The notes under the pieces were generated by a model that worked only from the letters and a program-made list of their open reading frames with translations, did no database searches and was not told where the DNA came from. The position numbers were made by a program, and so were the translations under genes. A stretch of 64,000 nucleotides of DNA from assembly GCA_043228905.1 (NCBI GenBank), contig JBHGNT010000002.1:22754001-22818000 (forward strand), in the 5' to 3' direction. This document shows, piece by piece, positions 40,468-55,400 of the stretch (its first letter is position 1; each line of letters opens with the position of its first letter). The stretch comes from Azolla caroliniana. Lineage: Eukaryota; Polypodiophyta.

Positions 40468-43400
40468 TCACTTCTGCCCCAAGAGCCATTGTTTGCACAT
40501 GTCTACCACTGAAATCAAACCTGTGCGCTTTGCCTGGAAAGACAGATCATTCCATGTAAGGAGCAAAACATGATGGGCTTATCACAAAATTCAAGAAAAA
40601 AGGTTTTATGAAGTGAAGAGAACGCTCAAGATACAATAAGCAGTCATTCAAAATAATAAACACTGACACACAATACATAGAACAATGACAAATATAATAT
40701 AGAAGGAAAAACTCTGAAATACCCCTGATCAACCTAATTATAAATGTAGTTGAACAATTACAAGGTGCATTGTTTTTTTCTTTCATTTAGGGGTTGACCA
40801 AATTCATTTAAGATAACAATGAAAAGGCAGGGAATTTAGGTACATAAAGAAAAAGGTCAGGTAATTTCAAAGTTTCTGGAGTTAAATAAATCTATTAGAT
40901 CCTAGCCCAGCTTGTGCTTCTACCTCCATTTATTTGAAAGGCAATCAACCAGATTTCTCTTCTTCTCTTTTTCTGAAGAATAAATAGCGCTACCAAAACA
41001 ACAGATTTCAGTAAATTCTAAAGACTGGAACATGAAAAGGGCTTTCCTCCTATATTGTATTATGAAATCTAATAAACGCAAACCCAACAAATCAACTTTC
41101 ATGTGACTTTGAAATATGTAAAATGCCATCTCTGGATAAGTGCATTTACTCTTCTGGGATAAACCATAGTACGATTGTAGTTCCATACAGAACAGAATGA
41201 CATGTGATCTCCATCTTATATTATGTCAGGCATTCCACCAGATGGCACAACTGTTGCAAAACACTATTGCAGCATTCTGTTTATCTATTAACCTGTGTGA
41301 GGAGCTTATGGCTGCGTGAGATCTTCAAATAGATTATCCATAGTAATCTCTTCTCATACAAGCTTTATAATGCAAAGTTCAATTTAGGTCAAGTATTGAA
41401 TAACAGAACTTCTAGATCACAGCATCCATAGAGATTTTAATTAGTAAATGGTATTGCTAAAGATACTGGAATAGGTAAAGCATGCATTCTTCCTCAGAAA
41501 TATTGATCCTGACTTACAGATATGTTAGCACATGAAATGATTGAGATTGCAAACAGACTGCAGTATAGGAGGAGGGTTTAAACCAAACCATATCAGAAAC
41601 ATATTGCACATCGGGAATGCTTCCACTTCGAGATGCTATCTGAAAAGCTGTCTTCAAGCGGCCACATGCAACACAAGATAGAACTTTTCTGTGGCAACAT
41701 TAGACAGTTAGTTTAGAAATGAGCCAAAATACATCCAAAGATGATCCCCTTAATAAAATCTGAATATAATTAACATTCTTAATTATGCATTCCAAATGAA
41801 GAAAAGTGAAGGCTGAACAGTCATTGCGAGATCTAGCATTTACTTATATCAGGAACTGGAATGGAGATTCTGAGAAGTACATTCCCCATCGTCTCTCAAT
41901 CGCTTCCACTATATATAGTGCATTCAAGTAGCAGCACTTCATATCATCACAATTCATGTCATTTCAATGTTCTCATATCCTTCTTCCTCCCACAATCAAT
42001 ATGTTCCACCTTTTTTCATTCAAGTATAGAGTATAAATCCCTATGATTTCTAACACATCTGTTCTCTTGATTTTGTCAAAGAAATAAATGGAATCATCAT
42101 ATTTCTCCACATATATTATACATCTCTGGTCAGCTCCTAATTCCCAAAACTTCAAATTTTGATTCCTATAATTACCTGTGACTGTTTGAAAGCATCTCTA
42201 TAAGACGATCTGGTCGCTCTTTTTGCTTAGCAAACACCATAATTGCAGCCCCAATAACCTGTGAATGCATCAGTAAATGAATTTATTATCAGAAAACAAC
42301 AGATACATCAATATTGTTTAAAACCCATGTGGCAGATAAAATACTTATATCACAGCATCAAAATGTAGGGATGATATCATAGATACAGACCTCATCTAGG
42401 TCATCAGCTATAAAAGGTTTGATGTTCTTAAAAAGTTCTGTGAGTTGGTTGACTTTCTTTCTCTCTGCAAGATTAGCGGCTACAGCAGCATATATTGGGA
42501 CAGCTGAAAATATATAAAATATCAATCATATAGAGAAATAGCGACATCAATATGCAACATTAAAGCAAATTTGGAACATACGAGGAAGCTGAAAGTCAGT
42601 AATAATACGGAAAGCCAAGTCAAAGTTCCTTTCTGCAAGAGCCTCAACCACATCTGATCTTCGTCTGCATATATTAAAGTTTGACTTCTCAAAGTGCAAT
42701 TTTATTTCTACAAAAATGAGAGTGAGTGAAATAAGCTATTCACTATACTTGATTGTATCAGCATCATTAGGGTTTCCGAATAATGAATGCTTCCACGGAG
42801 GTCCCTCTGTATCATTGAAACAATTCACAACTTGCATCTGTGGCATAACAGAATTACATTGGCTTAGTTTAATGATAGGGAGCATCTACATAACATAATT
42901 TAAACGACTCTAATTTGGCTAGCTAAAAGACATGCAACAACTACGCTAGTGTTTTGTCCACCCTCAAGCCGCTGAAAGAAAAATTGTTCGGCCCAATTTT
43001 GTAGCAGCCTGTGATTGTTTGCTGTTTAGCTGTCTATTAAAGTGTCTGGGCTAGTCCCAGACATGTCAGCCACTTTGCTATATACAACCTTCTGTAGTCC
43101 ATCTCCTATCCACAGATTTCTCTTTACTGCAACATCTATATCTTTCCATCACGTTGCTTGTGGTGTAATTAATTCAAATGTCAAATAACCATGTTATGAT
43201 CATATTCATAATTGTATATTATGAATTTGCCAAATCTCCAGCCTTAACTAATTTATATTTGGACTCTGTCCAGTAAAGAATTCGTATGAATGCCCTTCAG
43301 TAATCATCCTAAAGATCACTCGTCTATTTGGCTTTTGCTGTTTTCACTGGATGCATACAGTGTGATTGATCCAATATAATGCTTAAGCACAGAGATACAT

Positions 43401-46400
43401 GGAATTTAAAATATAATCCATAAGCATGCTATAGAAGATTTTTTACTCTACAACCCATGAGACAGCCACTTGCAGATATTCCTAGATGTTAGAAATATCC
43501 GAAATTTTACTCAAAGTTGTAACTTCCTTGAAATAGCTGCCTCATAGCAACCCTTTGATTAGAGCTATAGTGTTTTGAATTGTACCTGTGTTGATACTCT
43601 TACAGAGAACTTTGTTAAATCTTCTTCAGTAAATCTGTCTGATGGACTCTTGCCACGTAGAGCTTTACTGCTGCTTTTTGAGACTTCACCTCCTTGTAGA
43701 CGAGCATTGTATCCTTCATCAAAATGAGTCTGATGAAATTTTCCCAAAAAATTAGATCCACAAACTTGACTGCAATTTAGATACACAGCATGTAAATAGA
43801 GCAACCTTAGCCCGTTCCAAATGACGCAATGCTTGATCTTGGTTGGAAGCATTGATAAATAATTGAATACAGCAAAGAGCAGCGGCAACATGATCCTTCT
43901 TCAAAACCTGTGAAGTTCCTAAGTTATTTACTTTTGAACATAACATAGATAGGTACAATACAAGCATACCCCAGGATATGTAAAAATTTACCTGGAAACG
44001 ATAGAGATGATTGAAATGCTTATGATTTTCACAATAGGTACAAATTCTAGTAAGGGATGCAGCAGTATGCTGAGATATCAGAGGGTCTAGAGAAGCAGAA
44101 CTAAGCTCCCGTGTAGCAATAACACGCTCAAGAACTGGCATTGCTCCATATGCTATACAGAACTCACACAAATCTTCAATGGATCCATAATCAGTTGCCA
44201 AAGGATCTGATCTTTGTGAGGCTGTTGATGATAATTGCACTGGTGTATTGGATGGTACTGATAGAGAAGGTCTAGATTTGGGAGGGAAAAATAGTAGACA
44301 TGCATCTGCATAATGACAATGCTTGAACATGAATGGTAGCAGATCTTGGCGTGCATACTGCAGATGTAAGGAAACAAGGCAAATTTTAGGTCACAGCAGA
44401 CATAATTTATCATCCTTGTGAAAATTTTAAAGTAATCTTGTAATCTTGAGAGAAATGAAAGCCCAATGTAACCAACATGAACATTATAAATTACTGCCAG
44501 TCATTACGGCCAACCAGCAACCCAGAAAAAATGGCAAAAGAAGACAAATCAGAAAAGCATATTTGAAAACAATCACAAAGCCAGCATGCATTCAACAACA
44601 AATTAATCTAGTAATCCTCAAAAGCCCATGTGACCAATGAGACCAAAAGTTGTTCCACAAGAATCTTATAGAATCTCTGGTCAATCAAATAAATAGAGAG
44701 AGAGAGAGAAAGAACACCTCCTGCAAATAAAAGATGCACTCTTCATAGCGGTAACGATCCAAATTACTCCTAACACCCTCTTCTCCACCTTGTGCAGAAA
44801 TGGTTGCAAAGTTATCTAAAGGGTCGTCTGAAGTTGACCTTGATCGCTCTGATTTTATGAACGATGGCATATACAGAACATTCAAGTATGCATCGGTAGA
44901 GAGAGAATCATCTTGCATCGTAGATGCGTTTTTTGCCATATGGTCATATCTATAAGAGAAAATACAAAAAGATAATGAATTAACCTCTCTCACTAGTACC
45001 CATGGTTCGTATATAATTTTGCTTTGGTACAGCCTACAAGATTCATAGTTAAGTTACAATCATAAGACTCCTGACATATTACGAGTGATAAGGATCTGTG
45101 AATGCACTACCAAAGCCATAACAAGAGTAAATTACATTCAAGACTGGCTTACAAAGGAGTCAGTCATATGTGTGAACATCTAATAGCTTGGATTCATCAT
45201 ACCTATTTAAAGGCAGTGAGTTAATAATAAAAAAACCCTTGACTTCAGCCATACTGTTATTGCCATTCATATTTTGATTAATATTAGCTATTTGATTAGT
45301 CTTAATCCATAATAATCTATTATCCCCAAAAGACTCACAGTTTCAACACATTCTCAAACATGGGTCATAATTCAAAGAAATAAAACCCACGAGTGGAAGT
45401 CTGCAGAGAATAGGAAGACAGACTAGAGAATGAAGCGGATTTTAATGCAATCAGGACATGACAGGAAAATTAAAATGAATTAAATTATTTAAAGTGTTTT
45501 AACTAAGGTTAAAATTCTACACAACCACACAATCTTTATATAATCAGGAGACTTTTTGAACAATAGAAGATGAATTATGAGAAATGCATATCCATGCATC
45601 AAAATAAAGAATGTAATAGAACAGTCAGCATGCATCTTAGATATGGTAGTTAAACTGTCAATTTTAATCCATGTTCCATTGAACAAGAGTCCAAACTGAA
45701 TTTGAATCTAGCTGAGTTCAAAGCACTGATGTATTATAACACATTGAAATACAGGTGAAACCTAGAGCTGCCTGCCCATATGCACTGTGGCATCTATGCA
45801 AAGAACATATATTCATAATGACAAATCCTGAAGTAAAAACTGAACATCTTAACATTTATGCACGTTTTACATTCTAGATCATGCACAGCTTATGGATACA
45901 GATCAGATCAGGCCTTCAAACCAAACTGAACACGAAATGTCTTTCACCCCATACTGTGGCTACATCAGGGAGGTAATTATAAAACAGCGGGCTGCTATGC
46001 ACATGCAATATCCACTGAAGTTGCTGGGTACTCACAAAGACCGTGCTGATGCAATATCCACTGGTGGGCATGCTTCCATGGCTGCGACAATCTCCCTTAC
46101 AAGCTGTGCAGGATCACTCTTTAACAGTTTCAAAGCCTGCCTGAAAGTACCAGAATAACCCAGACCCATTAACACTCAGTACAGAACATATATACACATC
46201 AATGGAAGAAACCCGATGACTCACTTTAATTTAACCCTAGCCTGAGCATAATGTTCCATCTGAACAAGTGCAAGGGCCCAAGATCTCCAAACTGGAAATG
46301 CATCTATCTGAGAAAATCCAATAGACCATTACCATACAGTTCTACGATGGGAATCATTAAAACTATGATACAACTTTAAAATTGTCGCCAGTTCAAACAG

Positions 46401-49400
46401 ACAGAAATAATCCCAACCTTGCATTTTGTACAACAATATACAGCCATATTGTATCTTTCATCATTGATCAATCTATCACGAAGTTTCTCTGCACTATCTT
46501 TGTCCAGAACATCGTCAAGAGAAGCCGTCACATTTGAGCTCAGTAAACTCTGCATCACTTCAGCTCGACTCAGCCATTCGACAACTTGAAAAAGAAGCTC
46601 AGAGATATTGTCTGAAATTCCTGAACCAATTCCCACACTGCTCCATTTCATTCCTTCAATTTCAGCTGATACCAGAGGGTTGCTCTCTTTACTTCCTTCT
46701 ATGTTAGTTGTCACTTCCTGATTACCCAAAAGTTTTCTGATCATCACCTTTGCATGTAGCAATGCCTGCAACGTTAAACACCTTGGCAATGATAAACTCC
46801 CTTCCATACATAATAAGCAGAAAACAAGTTTAAATATCATCTCTTATCAAACCTGTACAAATGCCTCTGTGGCATAGAATGCACGTTCAATAATTTCGGA
46901 TGGTGTATCTTTGTGAAGCTGGTGAGTGCTAAGAATCTTTTTCATTTGATCCACACATATTCTCACAGAAATATTGACGGATACCTCTTCTGAAGAGCAT
47001 AAATCAATAAGCGCCTATAAAAAAGAACCATATATTTAGCAACATTCGATACTAACAGAAGACATCAAACAAGTATTTTGCTGAGTGATCACCTTGAACA
47101 ATGGAAAACATGGAGCACCCTCATAACGGTGAGAATTGCGTAATAAATCATCTTTTGCACAATCACCAGTCAATATTACACCTTCTGTTATAGTGAAAGG
47201 GCCAAGCCGTTCTAAGGTATCTTTTACTGAAACATCTGATCTATCATCATTACCACTGGTAATTAATTCCCGTTCAGATGTTCGCTTCTTGCTATATTCC
47301 TTCTGTGTGTTTTTGTGAATCTGTCTGCTGTCCCTTTGTATATTTTGTAGACTATTACCATTCTTCATCCTTCCACCCATATTTTGCCGATTGGAGCTTT
47401 TAATACCCACATTAGAATTGGACACCTTATGCTCATATTTCTTGTACGAACCAATACTAATTGCCTTAGTAGCATAGGTAAGGATAAGATTGTCATCTCT
47501 AAGTGAAGGAAAGGACTGAAGTAGCTGCACATTTTCAAAAACAACGCATTGTACAAAGGTTCTTGCATGCAAATTATCATCATAGCCAGAATTAACCTAA
47601 ATGGTATTTCATATCACATTGAATTAAACTCTTCATTGCTTGCTTATACTATAGAATTTACCAAATCAAGGAATAACATCAGAACTCCAAGTTCCATTCA
47701 TGCCCTTTAATAAATTCCCACCCAATTATAATAAGACGATATCTTGACTTATGATCTATTTAATTATTTTGTGGCATCAATAACAATAATAACATTATCA
47801 TTAAAAAGTGAAATAACAGCAGAGAAACTTCTATATGCAACAAGTTGTCAAAGAAAAGTACCTGTGAAGCAACATGTAATTCTTTCCACATCAGTAAAGT
47901 TTCCAGAATAAGATGTGGATGTTCATGCAGTGCTGAACAACGTTGTTGCCAAGGTAAAGGTAAGGATCCTAAGATACCCAAGCCCATTGACAGCTTATGC
48001 AGCTTAGAAAGTTCAAGATTGGACAAAACACCAATCTGTTTCTTTAGAAAGAAGTGCACCTACAAAAATAATATAGTGTGAGTGGTTAATACTTATCACC
48101 AAAAATTATGTTTACAATTGCAACTGGCACATCATAAAACTCTATTATACCAAGAGTTGTTTTGATTGCAGAGAAGGCAACTGCTTCATGGCATCCATGG
48201 CAACAGGCAAGGCATCTTCCGGAGTATGTAGAGTCATAAGGAATCTCAGAGCCTCTGCGGGACCACCACCATTGATTGGATCTGAGATCAACAATTCCAC
48301 TAATTTCTGCCCTTGTAGTTCTCTGCAATATTCTTCTCTCAGGTGGTAGCTTTCTGCCACTTCTAATGCTGCGGATACTGATCCTTTAGCTGCAAGTCGA
48401 CGAGCTAAATCTTCGGGGTCTCGTTGGCAAAGTCTTTCCACCTTTCATTCAGTCATAACAACCTTAAGGAAAATAATAGAAAGAAAAATTTTGAAAGACA
48501 CTATGTAGAAGTGTCTACCTCTTGCCAGTTTGTGAACTTTACATCAGAACGAAGGATTCGACCATACAATTGCAATGATTTCTTCAACTCAAGAACCTGG
48601 ACAAACAACAGGAACAAAATTTTCCTTATTCAAGAGAAGGGCACTAAGGGCAACAAAATATATTTAGCTGACGTAGCACTTGCAAATAAAACATGCCACA
48701 CATGGTAGAAACAAGATCAATCATACAGAAAAGACATCTGCATGGCAGTGTATGACGTATGAGACTTTAATGATGACTATACATAATTGCAACGTTCCTG
48801 TAAGGAAAGATGTAGTGTATCTTGATAACTTTAGATATTGCTCTGCATACAGACCACAATGTACATGGATATAGATGGGAGTCAGTATGCCATCGTCTAC
48901 CCCCATACCAAGAACATTGTTTAATAGCTTGATTTATAATAATCATAATCCAATGACACGTATAAGGTCTAAACCCTAAACCCTAAACCCTCACTTGTAT
49001 AGAGAGAGATAAATTTTTGGCATTAGCCATCATTTTTGGTCCCCTCTTGACATGTAATACAAGATGTTTTAATGTTCTCAACCATAGCATACATAGCCTT
49101 TGTACATACTCTACCATCTCTTCATTTGTAAATTCACCTTTGATATCTTCCTTCTTACTGTTGAGTTGTCTCCATGCTAATTTTCACAAGAGCTTATACA
49201 AGATTTTCTTTTTCCTTTCTTGCATTTGAAAGTATTTTTTCCTTCTCCTCTATACCTTTCTATATTGGTGCCATGTCATGACCAGTTTGCTTTTTCCTTT
49301 TGAAAACTTGAATAGTTTGAAACTTATCTTGCATTCCTCATCAAACCAAGAATTACACAAGAAACTAGATTTTTTTTCTACCAAGACACATTTGAAAAGT

Positions 49401-52400
49401 ATTGATATCTTAACTTAAGGATGACATATTTCAAATGTTGCACATTTTATTTCATATCATTACCTAGTGAGAGCTTTTACAAATGGTTCTCAAATTCTTT
49501 TGCATATATCTTACTTTTTTCCACTCTTTTATCATTCCACTGCATTTGTTGATAGAATGTCAGAGTGTAAGGTCCAAGTACACGGGCTGATAATTTGAGT
49601 TAGGGGATAGATGACCAATTTAAGAAGCATTCACCATGGATAGACCAGATGCCTTCATTAATGCACAATCTACCACACTTCCGCCACGGAAGGACAGGAC
49701 AGTAAACATTTGAGTACATTTGTTAAAGGTAAAACATGTGAGACAATCAAGTTTGTGCAGTCAAGCATATGTATAAGAATCCCTCCAAATCCAACATAAT
49801 AGACAAAGATCCATTACATTTTCTTAAGATGTCTCCATATTTCAGAATTTTCCAATTCTAGGAGTAAAATCTCCCATAATCAACACTTAACTAAGCTTCT
49901 GAAAAAAAGTATATCTTGAAATAGGTCTATAAAAGGATCATCATATTAGCATAGTAGTTTTACTCTTTATAAAGAATGTCACATGTGGCTATATAGGGCT
50001 TCTCTTTCCCTGAATTATCCTCTATCCATAAGTATCATAATAATCATTTGTTTACATACTTTTATGTTATTCTTTGAGGTCTCATGGTAAATACATGCTA
50101 TCCTTGCACCTCCAATAATCCCTTTGGAGAGAGGCCATATCGATTTTATAAGGTAACCATCAATCTTGCGTATGTGTTTTGCTTCATATGTACAAAATAT
50201 ATAACATCGATACCTTAAGCTACATCACTTAGTACTAACCCCTTATCCAATGGATATCCTCTATAGTTCCAATAAATGATTTCCAATAAATGTGTAGTTC
50301 CATGGGTCATCACTTGCTATGCATTTTGAATTCCTTTAGGTGCATATGCTTTCTTGCTACATTCTTGCTCTTTTGGAGTTTATTCCTCTGTTACATAGAA
50401 ACTTGTACACTTTAGATACACTAAAACTATTTGAAATGATAGTATTTTAATGCTCAAATAGGATTGCACAAACAATAGCTAACCAAGATATTCCCACTAA
50501 TCTTTTTTTTTTACCAACCTTATGTGTTGCATATATAGTAAAATCTCTAATAACAATATTATTCACTTCTTTTTCAATGTCATATTGCTCTTTTGCATCT
50601 AGTACATCTATAGCCTTACAATTCATTGCAAGATTTGCATGCATCATGATTTTTATGTTTCTTTCACAATCATGACCACATCTTCCTTTGTCACGACCAG
50701 CGCCGATGATCATCAGGGCATCATTCTAATTAGTTGGCACTTATGTCATCAAAACAACTTGCTAAACATGGAGAGATTCATTATCGGTATGAGATAAGAA
50801 GGAGATCCCAACTTGATATAATCTAGGCAAAGATGGGACCATCACCAATTATCATCGAGGCATTATTCTAATTAGTTGACACTTATGTCATCAAAACAAC
50901 TTGCTAAACATGTCTATTTAAACAAGACATTACATAGTTCTTACACACCTTGGAGAAAGGATTCATCATCAGGCCATCTTATATAGACATAAATATATCC
51001 TATTCGTTGCACACTATGATAGAGCAGTTGTGAACTTCTTCACATCAGTTAGAGGTTGAGGTAGGTAGATATGCATAAATACCTCTAGAAGAAATAATTT
51101 TCCAATTATGTCATCAAGGAGTGGAATCTAAAGAATACCATGTTAGTCACCAGAAAGTTTTTTATGAAATAAGAGAGAGATACCATTACCTTTAAGTGAG
51201 TCTTTGGCTCACTACATGGTATTGGAATATGACAACCAAGGAAGCTTGGGACTTTTCTTGCTAGAAGTCACAAAGATAGAAGTAATTGTTGAAGAACAAC
51301 ACAAACACGCAAGCTCGTCAACAAAGAAGATTCATAACAATCTTATAGAGGAGAGAGAGAGAGAGAGACGTTGATATCCATGACCATCCATTGACATTCT
51401 TTTCATCCATCCCAATGACGTTGGCTTGACCTCTCGTAGTTCAGACATGACTCAAGCCCTTGACCTCGTGGTAGATATATGTCATCTAGTATTACCCCAC
51501 TTGAGAGGGTTTACCTTAGTTATATTGCTACTAATGAAGTAGTCGAGATAGAATGGGTTGTATTATCATCTAATGAAGCCAGATGAGGCTGTGGTGTGAC
51601 AATAAGTCAGCAGTCAACATTGCCAACAATCCGGTGCAGCATGATAGGACCAAGCTCATAACAATCGGCAACAGGCACATAACAATCGGCAACGGGTCGG
51701 TTCAGTTTGAGAGTGTCAAAACCGAACCATTTAAAAATTTTGAAACTTGAACCAAACCACGAAACCATTTGAACCGAAACCATTAAACTATTAAAAAACC
51801 GTGGTTTTGTGGTTTGGTTTTGGTTTAGATCTTAGATCAAAATTCAAAATTTTCCATTATTTTAAATTTTCATTTTTCATTTTCAAAAATAAAAAAATAT
51901 TAAAAAAACCATCAAACCATTTAAACTGAATCGTTCACCACCCAAACCGAATGGTTTAAAAAAACTTGAACCTGAACCAAACCGTTAAACCGTTAAGCTG
52001 CGGTTTCACGGTTCAGTTCGGTTCGGCTCAAACCAACCTGTTGCCTATTGTTACAAGCACATCGAAATCGATAGATTCTTTATCAAGGAGACGCTTGATA
52101 GTGGAATATTAAAATTGAGTCATGTTTCTACTGAAGATCATGTGGCCGATTGTCTTCTTACAATGGGACATGGGTTAGTAAGTCTTTCTAGACTGTGTGA
52201 CAAGATGGGCTTAGTGGATATCTTTCACCCATCTTGAGGGGGAGTGTTGAGAATAATTAAAGTTGTATCCCAACGGCTAGCCAGCCCCAACAGGTAGTTA
52301 GCCCTTCTTCTCCTTATGCTTGATAAGCGATCTCTGTATTTTCTCTTTCCACTCTCTCCGGTCTCTATATAGATGAGGTATCACATTACATAGAGAGATT

Positions 52401-55400
52401 CGGGGGTTCCGAAGCACGCCCAACAGCTATAGCTATACAAATATTACTATATGTTGATGCATAGATTGACATATTCGCATTCGTGGGATTTTCCATTTGA
52501 ATGCAAACGAATACGCATACATTTGTGTGGTCAAGTATTCGTTTAAAAAAAAAAGGAAAAAAAAGGAGATGAACTCCCTCCTTTTAGTTTCTTAGGAAAA
52601 AAAAAGGGACTTGACAATAAAAAGGGGATAATAAAATAGAGAGTTGAGAGAGACTTCACAGTAATAAATTTTCATTGGAGATCTTGATTCTTTACTAAAT
52701 AAATAAATAAAATAAAATAAATTTTCGTTTTATTTTTAATAAATAAATAAAATAAAATAAAAGTTCATTAATTCTTCACCTTTTCTTTTCCCAAAATTTA
52801 TGGATATTTTTACTTGACATTAAAATTGAGATTTCATATTAATCATGTTTTCATAGTAAATATAAAAATATTCGTTTTTTAAAAATAAAAAATCAATTAT
52901 TTAAATAAAATAAAGGTTCATAAACTCTCCTCTTTTTTTATTTGACACTAGAAAGGAGAGTTTATACTAATCATATTTTTATAATTTATTAATGAAAAAT
53001 TGTTCTTTTTTTTAGTGAATTAAATTTATTTATTTTTAAATTAATTAATTAATTAATTTTTTGCATATTTATTTTACAAAACGAATGGTTTTTAAATATT
53101 CTTATGCCCATTTTGTATTCTCGAATATTGAGAATATCACGCATGGAGAATATGACGAATATCACGCATGTGTCAATCTATGTGCTGATTTCTGACTCTC
53201 CGGAGGAACTATTTTGTAGGGACAAAGGTTTGTCAATCAACATGGATAAAACTAAAGTGATGGTGTTTAACACCACTCAAGCATGGGTAACAAGATCAGA
53301 ACCAGAATTCTTCTAGGGAGAGGAAAAGGTAGAATACACACACTCCTACACATACCTAGGAGTAACATTTACAGGACCTAGGTTCTCCTTACAGGAGCCT
53401 GCTTGTGCCCGACTTTCTTGTGGATATGCAGCCCTTGGTGCTCTCAAGAGACAATTTGCAGTTCCAAGCGCCACGGACTAAGCTATGGTTATTTGATACA
53501 CTTGTCACACCAACTCTTCTCTACGGAGTAGAAACATGGGGACCGAGTCTTAACAAGGCAAATCATTGGAAAGATTTAGAGAGACCTTTAGTGTCAATGA
53601 TTGCTCGCATGATAACGAGCAAAGCATCGGTGCCCCACAATATAATCCGGGCAGAGATGGGAGCAGCACCTATAATAACCGAGGCATTGTTCCGATCAGT
53701 AACATTTATCCAGCGTCTTTGGGAGCTCCCTAAACGAAGGTACCCAAGGTTGGCACTTATGTCATCGAGACAACTGGCTGAAAATGGAGACAGTCATTGT
53801 TGGTATGCTAAAATGCAGCAATGGTTTGAGTCACATGGCATGAGTATAAATAGCTTGGACTGTCCCCATCTAAATATGACCAAAGTGGAAAAGAACAGAG
53901 TGATCCGAACTGATATTATTAACTTGGAAAACAAGATAACATGGATCAACCACAAAATACCACTTGGTACAAAGATGGCACAGAAGGTTTATTATTGCTT
54001 CACAAATCTTTTTGTATTGGAGCAGCCCATGTCAGAATTGAGTTATATTGGGGCAGCCCTAAAAGATACAACACTGGATCAAGTGAAACTTGGTTATCAG
54101 AATCCATCTGGATTTCTGTTTTTCCTGAAATGAGTTATTTCTATTTTTGTTCATTGTATTCGGTCATTCTTACTGATTTCAGTCGTAGCATTATCCTTGA
54201 AAAAATTTAAACCTAAATGATGCAACACTGGATCGAGTGAAACTTGATTATCAGAATCCATCTGGATTTCTGGTATGCTAGCATAAACCAGATTGAAGCA
54301 CACTATGACATTGATGTCTAAATTATTGTCCACACCAAAGAATTATGAAGAATTGGTCATCATTTAGGAAAAGATAAAGTCACATCATATCATTCAAGAT
54401 TAGGAAGAAGGAACTAGAATTGGAGGGTAGCAAAATATCATCTGAGCAAAAGCAAGAAGGAACTAGAATTCATCTAACCTGTCCATGCAATTCATCATGC
54501 TCAGTTAAATGGCAGCTACACATTGTCAGGACATCAATAGCTGAATCCAGATCCCATTTTCTGGCATTCCTGTTTGTTGCACAAAGAGAAGTAAGTTTGA
54601 TGCACCTATTGACAAATCACTTTGAATTAGTTTTATTGCGGAAACCTACTCTATAGCAAGAGAAGCTGCAAGCTTCTTGTTCCTCAGACGTAAACAATAC
54701 TGCCAACTATTGTTCCAAAAGCTCTGCCACTGCCCACTAGCAGCTGAAACATCATCACCTTGCTCAATAAGGAGACGTAATAAATAATCAGGGGCACCAT
54801 CACGCAGATACCGGTCAGCTATTGCCAAAGCTTCAGAAAGTTTGCCTTCACCTATGCACCTGCAATATCTACAGTTATTATTCCTGTTTTAAACGTACTG
54901 CCTCAAAACACAATTAATCGGTGATGAAATCCATTACTAGTTCACATAGACTATAATCATGTCTACCATCAAAATGTATGCATGATGGAACACACCGTAT
55001 CCTATAATGTCTTGAAGGAAGTAACAAATCACAATAATACTTACGAAGAAGACACAAAAGGTCACAATATGCTCTTACTGGAAGAAATCTGACAAGAATG
55101 CATAGAGTTCTTGTGCCATAACTCCCAGTACTCCAGGCATCAAATACAAAAAATGTTCACAATTCCAAAGACTGAAGTGAATTCCACAGTTCAAACGAAC
55201 AAGTGATTTTCCTTGTTTCTATTATGAATATAGTAGCCCACTCATTAGAAAAATGAGGAGATCTAACAATTTGGAAATGGAAAGAGTAACAGCAATTCGG
55301 CATGAAAATGCTAAATACTTACATGTCTTCTTCTATCATGCTTTTCCAATAATTGAGCACGACAGAGTTAGATATGGTGAATAAATTGACAATGTTATTA

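Noticed and set aside
48969-48991. Former telomere or chromosome-fusion site
   Set aside because: Only about three repeat units occur in an intron, which is common in plant DNA and not evidence of a fusion.
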